Assembly: GCA_020342235.1 (NCBI GenBank)
Contig: CP073215.1
Span: 1,550,001 to 1,614,000, forward strand
Reading direction: 5' to 3'
Length of the DNA: 64,000 nucleotides
From: Saccharomycopsis phalli
Taxonomy: Eukaryota > Ascomycota > Saccharomycetes > Ascoideales > Saccharomycopsidaceae
A program made the position numbers and the translations under genes. Below, piece after piece: positions 48,328 to 57,296 of this stretch. The first letter of the stretch is position 1. Each line of letters begins with the position of its first letter. The notes beneath the pieces were generated by a model. It ran no database searches. It saw nothing but the letters and a program-made list of their open reading frames with translations, and was not told where the DNA came from.

Positions 48328-49018
48328 ATATTCTTGTTGAACGAAGACTTCGGCATGAGAACAGTCACAATATTTAAGTAATAATGCAAAACTGACATAA
48401 TTGCTAACATCAAATTAATTTTTTTTAAACTTTATGACATTATATTACAATAGTTATAATCACTGAAGTAAATTTTACTCCTGGAATAATATATTACCCT
48501 TAAAATATTGAAAGAATATGAATATACGGTCTAATTAATTACCTAAAACGAATCAGTAAAAGCATATAATATATTAGAAATATTTGTACAGGATAGGTTG
48601 CGCTCTTTTATCCAAAATATTCATCATTTTCCCATCTTAAATGAAGTTAATCGAAAACTCTCTGAAAGCCAAGAGCTGCCCCCGCGAAAAAACTAGAACG
48701 AATAAACTGGTATAGACAAGAAGAGCCACTAACATGAAGTTATTAAACACGATATTTAGTGCGCCGAGAGACTATTTTTGTCCTTGGATTGGAAGCTTCC
48801 TACGACTACTCTTTTTGTTAGAATAGACATGATTAATTCTACCGTATGTGTTTGAGGCATATCACGAGCATATTAAAGAATTATTTGTATTAGATCTAAA
48901 ATAGGTGATTTGTATAATGGAAATGGTATAAAAGGTCAACGAGAAATGAAAGAAGCTGTCAAGATGGAGTAGATTATTAAAGGATGCAGTTGAAAGTAGG
49001 ATATGCTTGGCACGGTAA
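48328..49018. other. Large convergent intergenic region, HUL4/DGK1
   Basis: 691 bases between convergent stops, strongly AT-rich. A GC patch at 48670-48690 (GCTGCCCCCGCG) stands out. No ORF is supported, and no tRNA signature. An unannotated small RNA cannot be excluded. Confidence 0.5.
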
Positions 49019-50077
49019 TTATTTAGCAGTTGCACTAAGTAGGCCATGAAGAAAAACACTAGACAAAACTGGAATAGTAAAATTATCATCCCAGTTCAAA
49101 ATATCGATCCCTTCAGACAAGGCAGCAATAAAGCCACATGCAATAGAAAAGCCAGTGAAACTCAACCGACTCTTCTCTGGAGACCACAAAATATCGGGGT
49201 CATTTTCCTGTCCATATTTTGGAACAATGAACCCATAAAAGAACATACAGGACAATACGCCTGTTATAAAAGCCGCGATTGAACCGGCTAAACTCTTGTT
49301 TCTGGCAATCTTTGGTGTCAAATATCCGTATGCTCTACCTACAGTCGAGGCTGCGGTATCAGACCAACTCAATAGAAGAACGGCCATGACACCAATATCT
49401 TTTGAGAATGGATAGAAGGCAATAACCAAGCCGAGCAAATACCATATGACACCATTGTATGAGTTAACTTCTTTTTCTCGCATTAGAAAACCAACAGCCT
49501 TGCAATATAATCTGTTAAAGTCAGGATTTCTGTGTCGATATAAATCAATACTAAATATTATAACAAAGGCAGTAGTCAAAGGGGCAATGAACATCTTAGT
49601 AGTCCAGTCAATAGTGTAACAGTATAATGTGAAAAATCCAATGGAGACATGTAAAAACTTTCTAGGTATCTCATGTTTATGGACAAAGTTATGGAATTGT
49701 GTGTGGGAGTTCAAAAACAGTTCAACCTCGACATGCAATCCAGCACAAAGGGCTTTAGCATCGAATTTATCACCGACGGAATCAATATTCTCTTCCGGCA
49801 GATCCAAGGACACTGAAGAAGAAGAAGAACAAACGCCATCTTTCTTTGGTTTGTCAAACACTTTTTCTATATCACCATCATCATCACTGTCAATAAATTC
49901 GGAATCTTCCTCTGTGCTATAGTCATCTTCTTCCTCTACGTCCATTTCTGGTTGATAATCCAGATCATCACTCGAGTGGTACTCTCCCGACTCTGGCTCC
50001 GTTGGATAAATCTTCAATTCACCATTTTTTTCATTAGATTCCGCCTGCTCTAGCACGCCGCTTTTATTCGCTGTCAT
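49019..50077 (-). CDS. DGK1: CTP-dependent diacylglycerol kinase
   Basis: ER/nuclear-membrane enzyme that phosphorylates diacylglycerol with CTP and controls phosphatidate and nuclear-membrane growth. It is 352 residues (yeast 290). The extra length is an acidic Asp/Glu/Ser N-terminus of ~100 residues. Catalytic membrane blocks are HEIPRKFLHVSIGFFTLY, SYNGVIWYLLGLVIAF, LLSWSDTAASTVGR, ARNKSLAGSIAAFITG and the end EGIDILNWDDNFTIPVLSS, very close to yeast Dgk1. Start ATG at 50077. Confidence 0.95.
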   Translation of the reverse strand: MTANKSGVLEQAESNEKNGELKIYPTEPESGEYHSSDDLDYQPEMDVEEEDDYSTEEDSEFIDSDDDGDIEKVFDKPKKDGVCSSSSSVSLDLPEENIDSVGDKFDAKALCAGLHVEVELFLNSHTQFHNFVHKHEIPRKFLHVSIGFFTLYCYTIDWTTKMFIAPLTTAFVIIFSIDLYRHRNPDFNRLYCKAVGFLMREKEVNSYNGVIWYLLGLVIAFYPFSKDIGVMAVLLLSWSDTAASTVGRAYGYLTPKIARNKSLAGSIAAFITGVLSCMFFYGFIVPKYGQENDPDILWSPEKSRLSFTGFSIACGFIAALSEGIDILNWDDNFTIPVLSSVFLHGLLSATAK

Positions 50078-50657
50078 ACTATGATATCCGACACTGTTGT
50101 CTAACCAAACTAATCAAATATCACGCACCAATAAGATGAAACAAAAACCACCGCAAGTACACACGCACACACACACTAAAAAGAACGAGGCTCAAAAGTC
50201 ACCAAAATAGACTATACCAAAAAAAAAATGCTCTAAAACCAAAAAGGTAAGAACAATTAAAAAAAATTTCCTGGTCCGGCTCACGCGGTTATCAAAACAA
50301 TATTAACTCAGTTAGTGACACTGTTGTGCCGATAGCCACGATGCTTTTCCGTTTTTGAAAAAAAGAAAGGTACCATTGATCACATGACACGTTTACATGT
50401 GAAACTCTAGTCTTACATTGGAAAAGCAGAACAAAAATATGGCTGCTAAGTTAAAAGCCAAACTGCGACTCACTAACATTTCCATACTATAGCCGGACGC
50501 CCAAGTAAATAAAATTAACGACTATATTACTTACGAAAGAATCTCAAAACTGTGCATAAACAATAAGCTAATCTACATAGTCGCATTAACCACCGAGTTG
50601 CAGTAATATATAAATGATCATTATTTTATATTAACACACTAAAGAAAACATATCCTA
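50078..50657. other. Intergenic: DGK1 promoter, RPL20 3' flank
   Basis: 580 bases. A (CA)n-like tract lies at 50159-50176, with poly-A near 50221 and poly-A/T runs after. No gene seen. Confidence 0.5.
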
Positions 50658-51479
50658 TTAGTAGTAAGTTGAGACTGGTTTGTAAGAATAGATCTTCTTT
50701 GATTTTTGAACTCTGTGTGGTAATGGGAATTTCAAGTCCTTGGCCACGAACTGCTTAACGTAGTTACGCTTGATGTCAGCAGTCTTCTCCAATTCAACAA
50801 CCTTCAAGATGTGAATAGATCTAAATCTAGCTCTGTGTCTAGCAGCCAAGTCCTCGTACAAGTTCTCAACGGCACCAACTCTGGTAACATCTCTGTATTC
50901 CTTGTACATGTTGTGGGTACCAGATCTGGAGTCGTATCTGATCCAGATACCAAAGTTCTTGACGTGAGTTGGGTTTCTCTCTTGGATGACTTTGACGGAA
51001 ACAATCTCACCGGAAGCTCTCTTGACCTTGTGCAACTTTTGCAAAAAGTACCAGTATCTAGACTTTGCCACAACAGTGTTTGGAGCAAAAATAGTCATAC
51101 GGTACAACTTTGGCTCCGCGACGGTTTCGGTTGGCAAACGACGACCGATAACTTCGTATTCAGTAAGACGAGGCACTATTTGAGTTAGTATTTGCAAACA
51201 TGATACATTTGACTAAAGTGATAAGAGACATTGTTCCTTTTGAAATTCCATAAGTGATTGTTCTTGTAATATCACACTATCTGAAAAGTATTAATTGTAT
51301 TCCATTTAGTAAATTTGATACTGGCTCAACAAAAGACCAACACTTCAATATTGCTCCAATGCCAACGAGCTTAATCGATAATCTATTGATCAAATCATAA
51401 TCTGAATATCGTGATATATTTCTGGTACAATTCTCATTATCCATTTATCATTATTCGACAATGGTTTTATTAACTTACT
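50658..51479 (-). CDS. RPL20: 60S ribosomal protein eL20 (intron splits the start codon)
   Basis: Large-subunit ribosomal protein. I infer that exon 1 supplies only the A of the ATG (51479), joined to 50658-51175, which begins TG CCT. The product is 172 residues starting [17 protein letters not shown], the exact length of yeast Rpl20. S. cerevisiae RPL20 genes are also split after the first base of the ATG. Core blocks are [22 protein letters not shown] and [18 protein letters not shown], then [11 protein letters not shown]. The uninterrupted frame instead begins with codons that read through the TACTAAC branch point. Confidence 0.95.
51176..51478 (-). other. RPL20 intron
   Basis: 303 bases, GTAAGT to AATAG, with TACTAAC eight bases before exon 2. 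Phase 1 after the A of ATG. No snoRNA was recognised inside. Confidence 0.9.
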
Positions 51480-51564
51480 TTTCACTTAATATTACTGTAC
51501 TGTAAGAACCAATTTGTATTTTTTCTACCATCGAAGGTATGCAGGACCTGAATTTTTTCGAGTT

Positions 51565-51577
51565 ACATCCATACACC
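51565..51577 (+). promoter_or_regulatory. Rap1-like site upstream of RPL20
   Basis: ACATCCATACACC fits the Rap1 consensus (ACAYCCRYACAYM) in ribosomal-protein promoters of Saccharomyces. It lies about 85 bases above the inferred exon 1 base. Binding is inferred. Confidence 0.5.
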
Positions 51578-51654
51578 ACGCCATCCGCACAGTGGTGTAA
51601 AAGTGAAGAGATTCCGTGTCACAATTAATGACCTTGTATAATATACGTGATATG

Positions 51655-51660
51655 CACGTG
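51655..51660. promoter_or_regulatory. CACGTG box upstream of RPL20
   Basis: Cbf1/E-box word, in GCACGTGTGC context, 176 bases above exon 1. Cbf1 acts on ribosomal-protein genes in Candida albicans. Confidence 0.5.
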
Positions 51661-51857
51661 TGCACATACCTGTACCCTTATCAGAATTCGTGCTAACATA
51701 AATGTAAAAGTGGTATTGGTGGACTATAGCTATAGTAGGCTCTTGGATTGGAGATTCGGAATCTATATCTCTTCTACATTGTGACCAATATTGTGATGCA
51801 CTTAAGATTCTAAATACATTTGTTACAGTACATATTCGTAAACTAGTATCCGTTGAA

Positions 51858-54602
51858 TCATAATTCATCATGCTTCACGTCATTGTCGACAGTCTTGCTA
51901 TCAACAGCTTCACTTTCAAAAGTTTCAGCATTAACTGTCTCTGTCTCGGCCACAGCTGTAGTTTCCAGCTGAGCTATTGTGGAGGACAGTTTAGAATCTC
52001 TTTTCTTAATTCTTATTTTCAACATTTTCTCAAATAACTTAATTCTTCTTTGATGCTCTTTCTCGCATTTTACCAACAACTTTCCAAACGTTTCCAATTT
52101 TTCAGTCACATCCGTGTAGAGCTCGAGTTGTTTAATAATAGTATCTGCTGGGATATCTTCTGTTTCTTCTGAGCGCATTTTTGCCGCCTCAAGAATTGAC
52201 TCAACTGACTCAACCAAAGATAAAGATTTCTTCTCAATGTTGAGTTCTTCCAACTTGAGTAACGCAGTTCTAATAATTTTCTGTTTATCCGTATCATATG
52301 CTTCATTTGTAAATCCTTCGGTCAAATACAGTTTGGCCACAGTATCATACTCGGGATCTTGACTAGCTAAAAAGTCTGCCATTTTACCGTTAAGAGTCTC
52401 GACTTTATTTGCGAGGCTTTTAACATCATCAACAGAAATAGGCTCTTTCAAAAATGAAGCAATAACATTGAGTTTGTTGATCTTTTCATTAATATCAGAT
52501 GTCTTCAATTCATGTAATGCGTAGGATTGATCATCCAACCACTCCAAGTATTCGGAAATTAGTTCTTTAAACGCAGACATGTATACGAGATCTGTCTTTG
52601 TGAATTTTGCAGTAGAAGAATTTTCTTCCAACCCTTCTTCTATGTCTTCAACCAATGATCTGATGGAATAAAGGTCACTTTCCAAATTATTCAATAGTTC
52701 TGACTTTTGAGTTCTTGCCTTATCCTTATAAGAAAGATTCAAAAGAAGCGACTTTGAAGCCTCTTTTTGACTAAACGACAAAGGTTTCAACCCGGCGAAC
52801 TTTGAGGTTGAAGTGATCAGAGTGAATAATTTCTTAGATTTGATTTTAGGCTTGGCTTTTATGGTTGAGTTTGTGGAGTTTGAGCTTGCAGTTTCTTCAA
52901 CCACTTCGTCTTTCTGCAATATCTTCTGGAAGATACCTTTTTTTTCATCAGAATCACATATGGCAGTAACGTTCTTTAAACTAAAGATTCTGTTACTGGA
53001 CAATTTGAAGTATGCGTAGTACTTCAACCCATTCTTAGACTTGCAAGCAGCCAAATCAAACGATTTGTCCAACTTCTCTACTGCTTTTTTGATATCCAGT
53101 TTCACTGATTTGAACGACACTGTTTGCAAGACTTTGTCGTTTTCAACCAAGTTCAATTCAAAGTTACTGGCTTCATCGTTGCTCTGAGATTGCAATTCTA
53201 TCTTTTCAATAACATCATAGTCAGAACCCTTTGGAAACACGCTAACAGTTTCCTTTCCAATTTGAACTCCGTAATCAAACGCAGATCTTTCCTTAACGAT
53301 AATCTCTTTGGTTCTAAACATTTTTGCCAAAGCAACTCCCCTAAGGGTTCCACCAAGAACAGCTGCTTCGTCGGAATTGACATTCTTGGAGATCAAATCC
53401 TTACCGACAACAGAAATTAATTGTCTTTGAACCAACGGAACTCTAGTAGATCCACCGAATAAAATGACAGAGTCTATCTTGGATAAATCAATGTGCGCAG
53501 CAGCTAAAGCATCGGTGACTGGAGCAGTGATTCTCTCAGTCAATTTATTGCTAGCAGCTTCAAACTCTTCTCTCAGAATCACAGTTTTAAAATCCTGATC
53601 TTGGTATAATGACTCGACTGAAACCAGTGCTTCTGTGTTGGCACTAAGAATCAACTTTGCCTTCTCAGCAGCCTGCCATAACTTCACCACAGCCTTGCTA
53701 TTACTGGTAAATTCTCTCAGAGATACTGAACTCTTCTTTAAAAACTTTTGCAAAAGAATGTCAAAAATCAAGTGCGAGAAATAGTCTCCTCCAAGCGATT
53801 CATCTGCTGCATAGCCTTCTACGTTGATTTCGTTAATAGCACCTGTTTCCCCTTGGATAAACGAAAGAAGAGAAACTTTAGTAGATCCTGCCCCCATGTC
53901 GTAAATAATATGATATTGCTTTGCACCTGGCTTGGCTTCTTGTACCTTGATATTATTTGACGCATAGTTAAGACCGACTGCAGTACCATCATCGACCAAG
54001 TAAACGTTCAAGAATCCCGCAATCTCAGCGGAATTAATCAATGCGTATCTCTGAGCTTGGCTGAAAAATGATGGAACAGTAATCACCACCTCAGTGAGAT
54101 AGGAGGAGCCAGTCTCTTGCTTGAGTAATGCTTGAGCTCTTTCTTTTATTTGTGTGAGGACCATAGCATTAATTTCTTCAATCTGAAACAGTGTGTCATT
54201 TAAAACATGGTAATTAATAGTCTCTCTCTTCTTGTTGGCAACAAGTTCCACGCCAGGGTGAACCGAGTTTACATAGTCAATCAATGAGGCGTTGCTGAAA
54301 GATTGTCCAAGCAAGGGCTTCAAAGTGGAAATGCATGTGTTTGGAAATCTTGAGCAAATAGGAATGGAAGAATATCCATAAAGCCGCTCCAACTCTCCGC
54401 TTGTTCCCTTGATTTCTTTCAAAGCAATCGCAGCTGGTTCTTTTCTTTTGGTCTCAGGTGTGAGAACCATCTCAAACGGAAGCCCTGGTGCCACAAGGAC
54501 TGATTTGATGTAATTCTGGCCATAGTCTATGCCTAACAATGCCGAATTTGCAATTGATATATATATGAAAGCACAAAATGCAATCCAATAGTTATTCTTC
54601 AT
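51858..54602 (-). CDS. LHS1: ER lumenal Hsp70-family chaperone Lhs1 (GRP170)
   Basis: Nucleotide exchange factor for Kar2 and chaperone in post-translational import. It is 914 residues (yeast 881) from the ATG at 54602. A signal peptide covers ~1-21. The Hsp70 ATPase domain has LLGIDYGQNYIKSVLV, EVVITVPSFFSQAQR, VDDGTAVGLNYA, IYDMGAGSTKVSLLSF and VILFGGSTRVPLVQRQL. The long C-terminal helical part is typical of the Hsp110/Grp170 class. The protein ends in KHDEL, an ER-retention signal. It is divergent from MUD2 across 164 bases. Confidence 0.96.
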   Translation of the reverse strand: MKNNYWIAFCAFIYISIANSALLGIDYGQNYIKSVLVAPGLPFEMVLTPETKRKEPAAIALKEIKGTSGELERLYGYSSIPICSRFPNTCISTLKPLLGQSFSNASLIDYVNSVHPGVELVANKKRETINYHVLNDTLFQIEEINAMVLTQIKERAQALLKQETGSSYLTEVVITVPSFFSQAQRYALINSAEIAGFLNVYLVDDGTAVGLNYASNNIKVQEAKPGAKQYHIIYDMGAGSTKVSLLSFIQGETGAINEINVEGYAADESLGGDYFSHLIFDILLQKFLKKSSVSLREFTSNSKAVVKLWQAAEKAKLILSANTEALVSVESLYQDQDFKTVILREEFEAASNKLTERITAPVTDALAAAHIDLSKIDSVILFGGSTRVPLVQRQLISVVGKDLISKNVNSDEAAVLGGTLRGVALAKMFRTKEIIVKERSAFDYGVQIGKETVSVFPKGSDYDVIEKIELQSQSNDEASNFELNLVENDKVLQTVSFKSVKLDIKKAVEKLDKSFDLAACKSKNGLKYYAYFKLSSNRIFSLKNVTAICDSDEKKGIFQKILQKDEVVEETASSNSTNSTIKAKPKIKSKKLFTLITSTSKFAGLKPLSFSQKEASKSLLLNLSYKDKARTQKSELLNNLESDLYSIRSLVEDIEEGLEENSSTAKFTKTDLVYMSAFKELISEYLEWLDDQSYALHELKTSDINEKINKLNVIASFLKEPISVDDVKSLANKVETLNGKMADFLASQDPEYDTVAKLYLTEGFTNEAYDTDKQKIIRTALLKLEELNIEKKSLSLVESVESILEAAKMRSEETEDIPADTIIKQLELYTDVTEKLETFGKLLVKCEKEHQRRIKLFEKMLKIRIKKRDSKLSSTIAQLETTAVAETETVNAETFESEAVDSKTVDNDVKHDEL

Positions 54603-54766
54603 CTTTTTTGAATTGCAGAACAAATGACAGCAGTTTTATACTAGCATGTTCAGATCAAAAAACCACATACGTAACAAGTTGACTAATATATTACGTAATG
54701 GGGGACTTGGATGCGGGTCGAGATGCGAATTTTTTGAAGTATAGCCAACAATAACTGACTAGAAAT

Positions 54767-56344
54767 ATGGTCGACTCGAGAAATCCATATAAGAGAAATG
54801 CTCCAACTGGTCCAAGAGCTGATAGAGCACCAAGGGATAACGAAGTACGTCGGAATCCAAGGCCAAGTACGAATGGCAGTTACCAAGGAAATAGTGGGTA
54901 TAGAGACCGAAACTGGGGGAGGGGAAGAGGAAGAGAGCGAGATGGCTATGGTAGATCGCGGGATCGACCAGATCTAAAGGAAAATTATGACTACGGCTCA
55001 AAAAGTAGACGAGGACCCAGCTTAAATGGTGGTTATAACAATAACGCCAAGGGCGAATTCACAGAAACATTGGCAGATTTGCGAGGGACTGCAGAATTTG
55101 AAGAGGCCATACCTATTAGACAGTGGAATCGAGTGAAATACACTAAATGGGACGTCACTCCAAAGAGTTTTGAAAACATTAGCGCAGTGAAGGCAAAATC
55201 GTTGGGGTACTTTCCTCGCCCAGGGCCTAACACCAAGCAATTGACAATAAGTGAAATTGAAAAGCTCGTTGAAAATGAATCTCATAGGGAAGTTATCGAT
55301 GTTAAATCAAAAATTGACAGTCGTGATTCCCTCAACTCGAGGCGGTTAATACTAAGGGACGTTCAGTCAGATGTGGTTCCGGTAATAGTAAAACAAATTA
55401 ATCAGTTTGTGAGATCACTTGAGATTTACAAAGAGGTTCAAGAGGATGCTGTCAAGTGTTACAATATTCTTGATAATTCAGCTGTTCTTGACTTTGCAAA
55501 CGATATAGCGACAACACTAGCAATCACCATGACGGGGTGTCTAGTTACTGGCGTTTCTGGTGATCTGGAACCATCTCTAATGCTTCAATTGAATAGGCCT
55601 GGTGAATACGTAGTCTCTGCAAAAAATTATAATGGAGATTCGGAAATAGAAAAGTTGGTTGGATTCAAGAATTCCCCATACTTGTACACGTTGACTAATA
55701 TCCCGAATAAAGTCACAGAAGAAGACGTGAAGAAATTTGTTGAGGGCGTTGTTGGAAAAGAGCTACTATACATTAAACTTCTATTGGATACATCCTCACA
55801 GTCTGTGGGTACGGCATTTATAGAATTCAAGAACCACAACGCCGATGTTATTTCTAAGTTGGATAAAGCTGAGCTTCAGTCAGAAAATTTGTCTTGTTTC
55901 AAGCCTTGTGATGGTATAGTGTTGAATGAAGAGGTGAATGCAGAAACATTACCTATCATAATGAAGGGGCCTCAGAGAGAGCCTACTGTGATATTACAAA
56001 TTTTAAACTTATTTGATGTGATGAAGTTATTAACTAAGACAGAAGATCGAGCTTCTGATTATGTCGTGAAGGAGTTGGACAGAGTGAAGAGCGATGTGTT
56101 AAATAGGCTCTCTCAGTTTGCCACTGTTCAGTCTATAAAGCTCCCAAAGCCAAAGGATACAGTTGATGTTGAGAAGTTCCATACCATTGGTAAACTTAAT
56201 AGCTGTGGTAAGGTTTTTGTCAAGTTTAACTCTATTAGTGATTGCAAAAAGTGCTATGAAGCCCTTCATGAATCTATGTATTTTGACCGGGTGGTATTGG
56301 TTAGTTATTTTTCAGAAACTGACTATGACTTAGATTTATTTTAA
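54767..56344 (+). CDS. MUD2: U2AF65-like splicing factor Mud2
   Basis: Recognises the branch point/polypyrimidine region with BBP (Msl5) and recruits U2 snRNP. It is 525 residues (yeast 527). The N-terminus is Arg/Gly-rich (~1-100: RGRGRERDGYGRSRDRP). The KYTKWDVTPKSFENI...KSLGYFPRPGP stretch resembles the U2AF65 linker. RRM-like folds in the middle include LTNIPNKVTEEDVKKFV and GTAFIEFKN. A C-terminal U2AF-homology motif domain ends with GKVFVKFNSISDCKKCYEALHES. The short branch-to-AG spacing in this genome makes its role of interest. Confidence 0.9.
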   Translation: MVDSRNPYKRNAPTGPRADRAPRDNEVRRNPRPSTNGSYQGNSGYRDRNWGRGRGRERDGYGRSRDRPDLKENYDYGSKSRRGPSLNGGYNNNAKGEFTETLADLRGTAEFEEAIPIRQWNRVKYTKWDVTPKSFENISAVKAKSLGYFPRPGPNTKQLTISEIEKLVENESHREVIDVKSKIDSRDSLNSRRLILRDVQSDVVPVIVKQINQFVRSLEIYKEVQEDAVKCYNILDNSAVLDFANDIATTLAITMTGCLVTGVSGDLEPSLMLQLNRPGEYVVSAKNYNGDSEIEKLVGFKNSPYLYTLTNIPNKVTEEDVKKFVEGVVGKELLYIKLLLDTSSQSVGTAFIEFKNHNADVISKLDKAELQSENLSCFKPCDGIVLNEEVNAETLPIIMKGPQREPTVILQILNLFDVMKLLTKTEDRASDYVVKELDRVKSDVLNRLSQFATVQSIKLPKPKDTVDVEKFHTIGKLNSCGKVFVKFNSISDCKKCYEALHESMYFDRVVLVSYFSETDYDLDLF

Positions 56345-57160
56345 TTATAACTTAATGAAGACTTGATGTGCATGTAGGTCCCAAAGATTTGTCATGGGCA
56401 ATTCTTGAATTTTAAAAAGTCATTCGTAAAGTTAATATCATTATTAATACTGGATTTAAAGAATACTTTCTTTTTTTTTACTATTTTCTGGAACAAGGGT
56501 AATTTCGGTTTATGTCAAATTAAACGAACTCTAATATTTTCAAAATGGATCTAGCATAAGATTTAAGCATAAAATGTAAAATTATACTACCAAAAGTGTA
56601 AAATCATTGTAGCAAAAAATATAAAACTAAACGGAGGTAATTTCTTTTTTGATAAAAAAGTAAAGCATAGTATTTAATTAATTAACACAAATTTTTAAGC
56701 TGAAACATGTCGCTACATCAAATCATTGCTGAGTGTTATAGACTAGCGGTATTTGAGGCATTTTGAAGTGTACTGCTCCGCAGAATCTGCAGTATTAATA
56801 CGAAAAGTTAGGCGAGTAACAGCAGATTTAGACAACACCAATAAGCTATTATTTATTTCACCACGAAAATGCAAGCTACAAAAAATCTGCAAATTTGTGC
56901 CGTGAGTGTTTAATGGCATTTTTACAGATGATGGCGTAAGGCGCCACAGACAATTGTCGGAGTGATTTTCATTCTACCAGTTTACTAGATAAAGAACTTA
57001 CTCCGCGTGCATGATGTATTGTGGAAAACAAAATTGGTAATCACGAGTCAATATGAAGCAACATGACTCTATTGGCGAGCTCCCAACAATTACAGGATGG
57101 CTCACGATTCCGGAAGCACATGTTAAGCTAAGACGAATCTGGTAATGCATCCGGGTAACA

Positions 57161-57166
57161 CACGTG
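57161..57166. promoter_or_regulatory. CACGTG (Cbf1) site of MET6
   Basis: Cbf1/Met4 sites of this word drive sulfur-amino-acid genes in yeasts. It lies 130 bases upstream of the ATG. Confidence 0.6.
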
Positions 57167-57199
57167 ATGTGGTGCGTTGTCGCCTGTGAAAAAATCCTG

Positions 57200-57206
57200 T
57201 ATAAAA
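57200..57206 (+). promoter_or_regulatory. TATA box of MET6
   Basis: TATAAAA, 90 bases upstream of the ATG and 33 bases downstream of CACGTG. Confidence 0.55.
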
Positions 57207-57296
57207 TCCCGAGAAGTTTTCACCCAACTTTTTTTGTTTTGTTATTTTCTTCTGTATACCGAAGAAACTTTATACCTTACAAAGCATTACTTCATT

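Larger units (their letters stand above)
51480..51857. other. Intergenic: RPL20 promoter, LHS1 3' flank
   Basis: 378 bases. It holds a Rap1-like site and a CACGTG (both listed), with no gene. Confidence 0.55.
56345..57296. other. Intergenic: MET6 promoter, MUD2 3' flank
   Basis: 952 bases, the longest gene-free stretch. The left ~500 bases are very AT-rich. The right part holds a CACGTG, TATAAAA and a T-rich leader before MET6. A short TACTGC/GCAGTA repeat at 56771-56794 looks incidental. Confidence 0.6.

Noticed and set aside
48862-49089. 75-codon ORF overlapping the DGK1 3' end
   Set aside because: Overlaps the conserved end of DGK1 in another frame, and is AT-driven (Phe/Leu/Ile/Asn).
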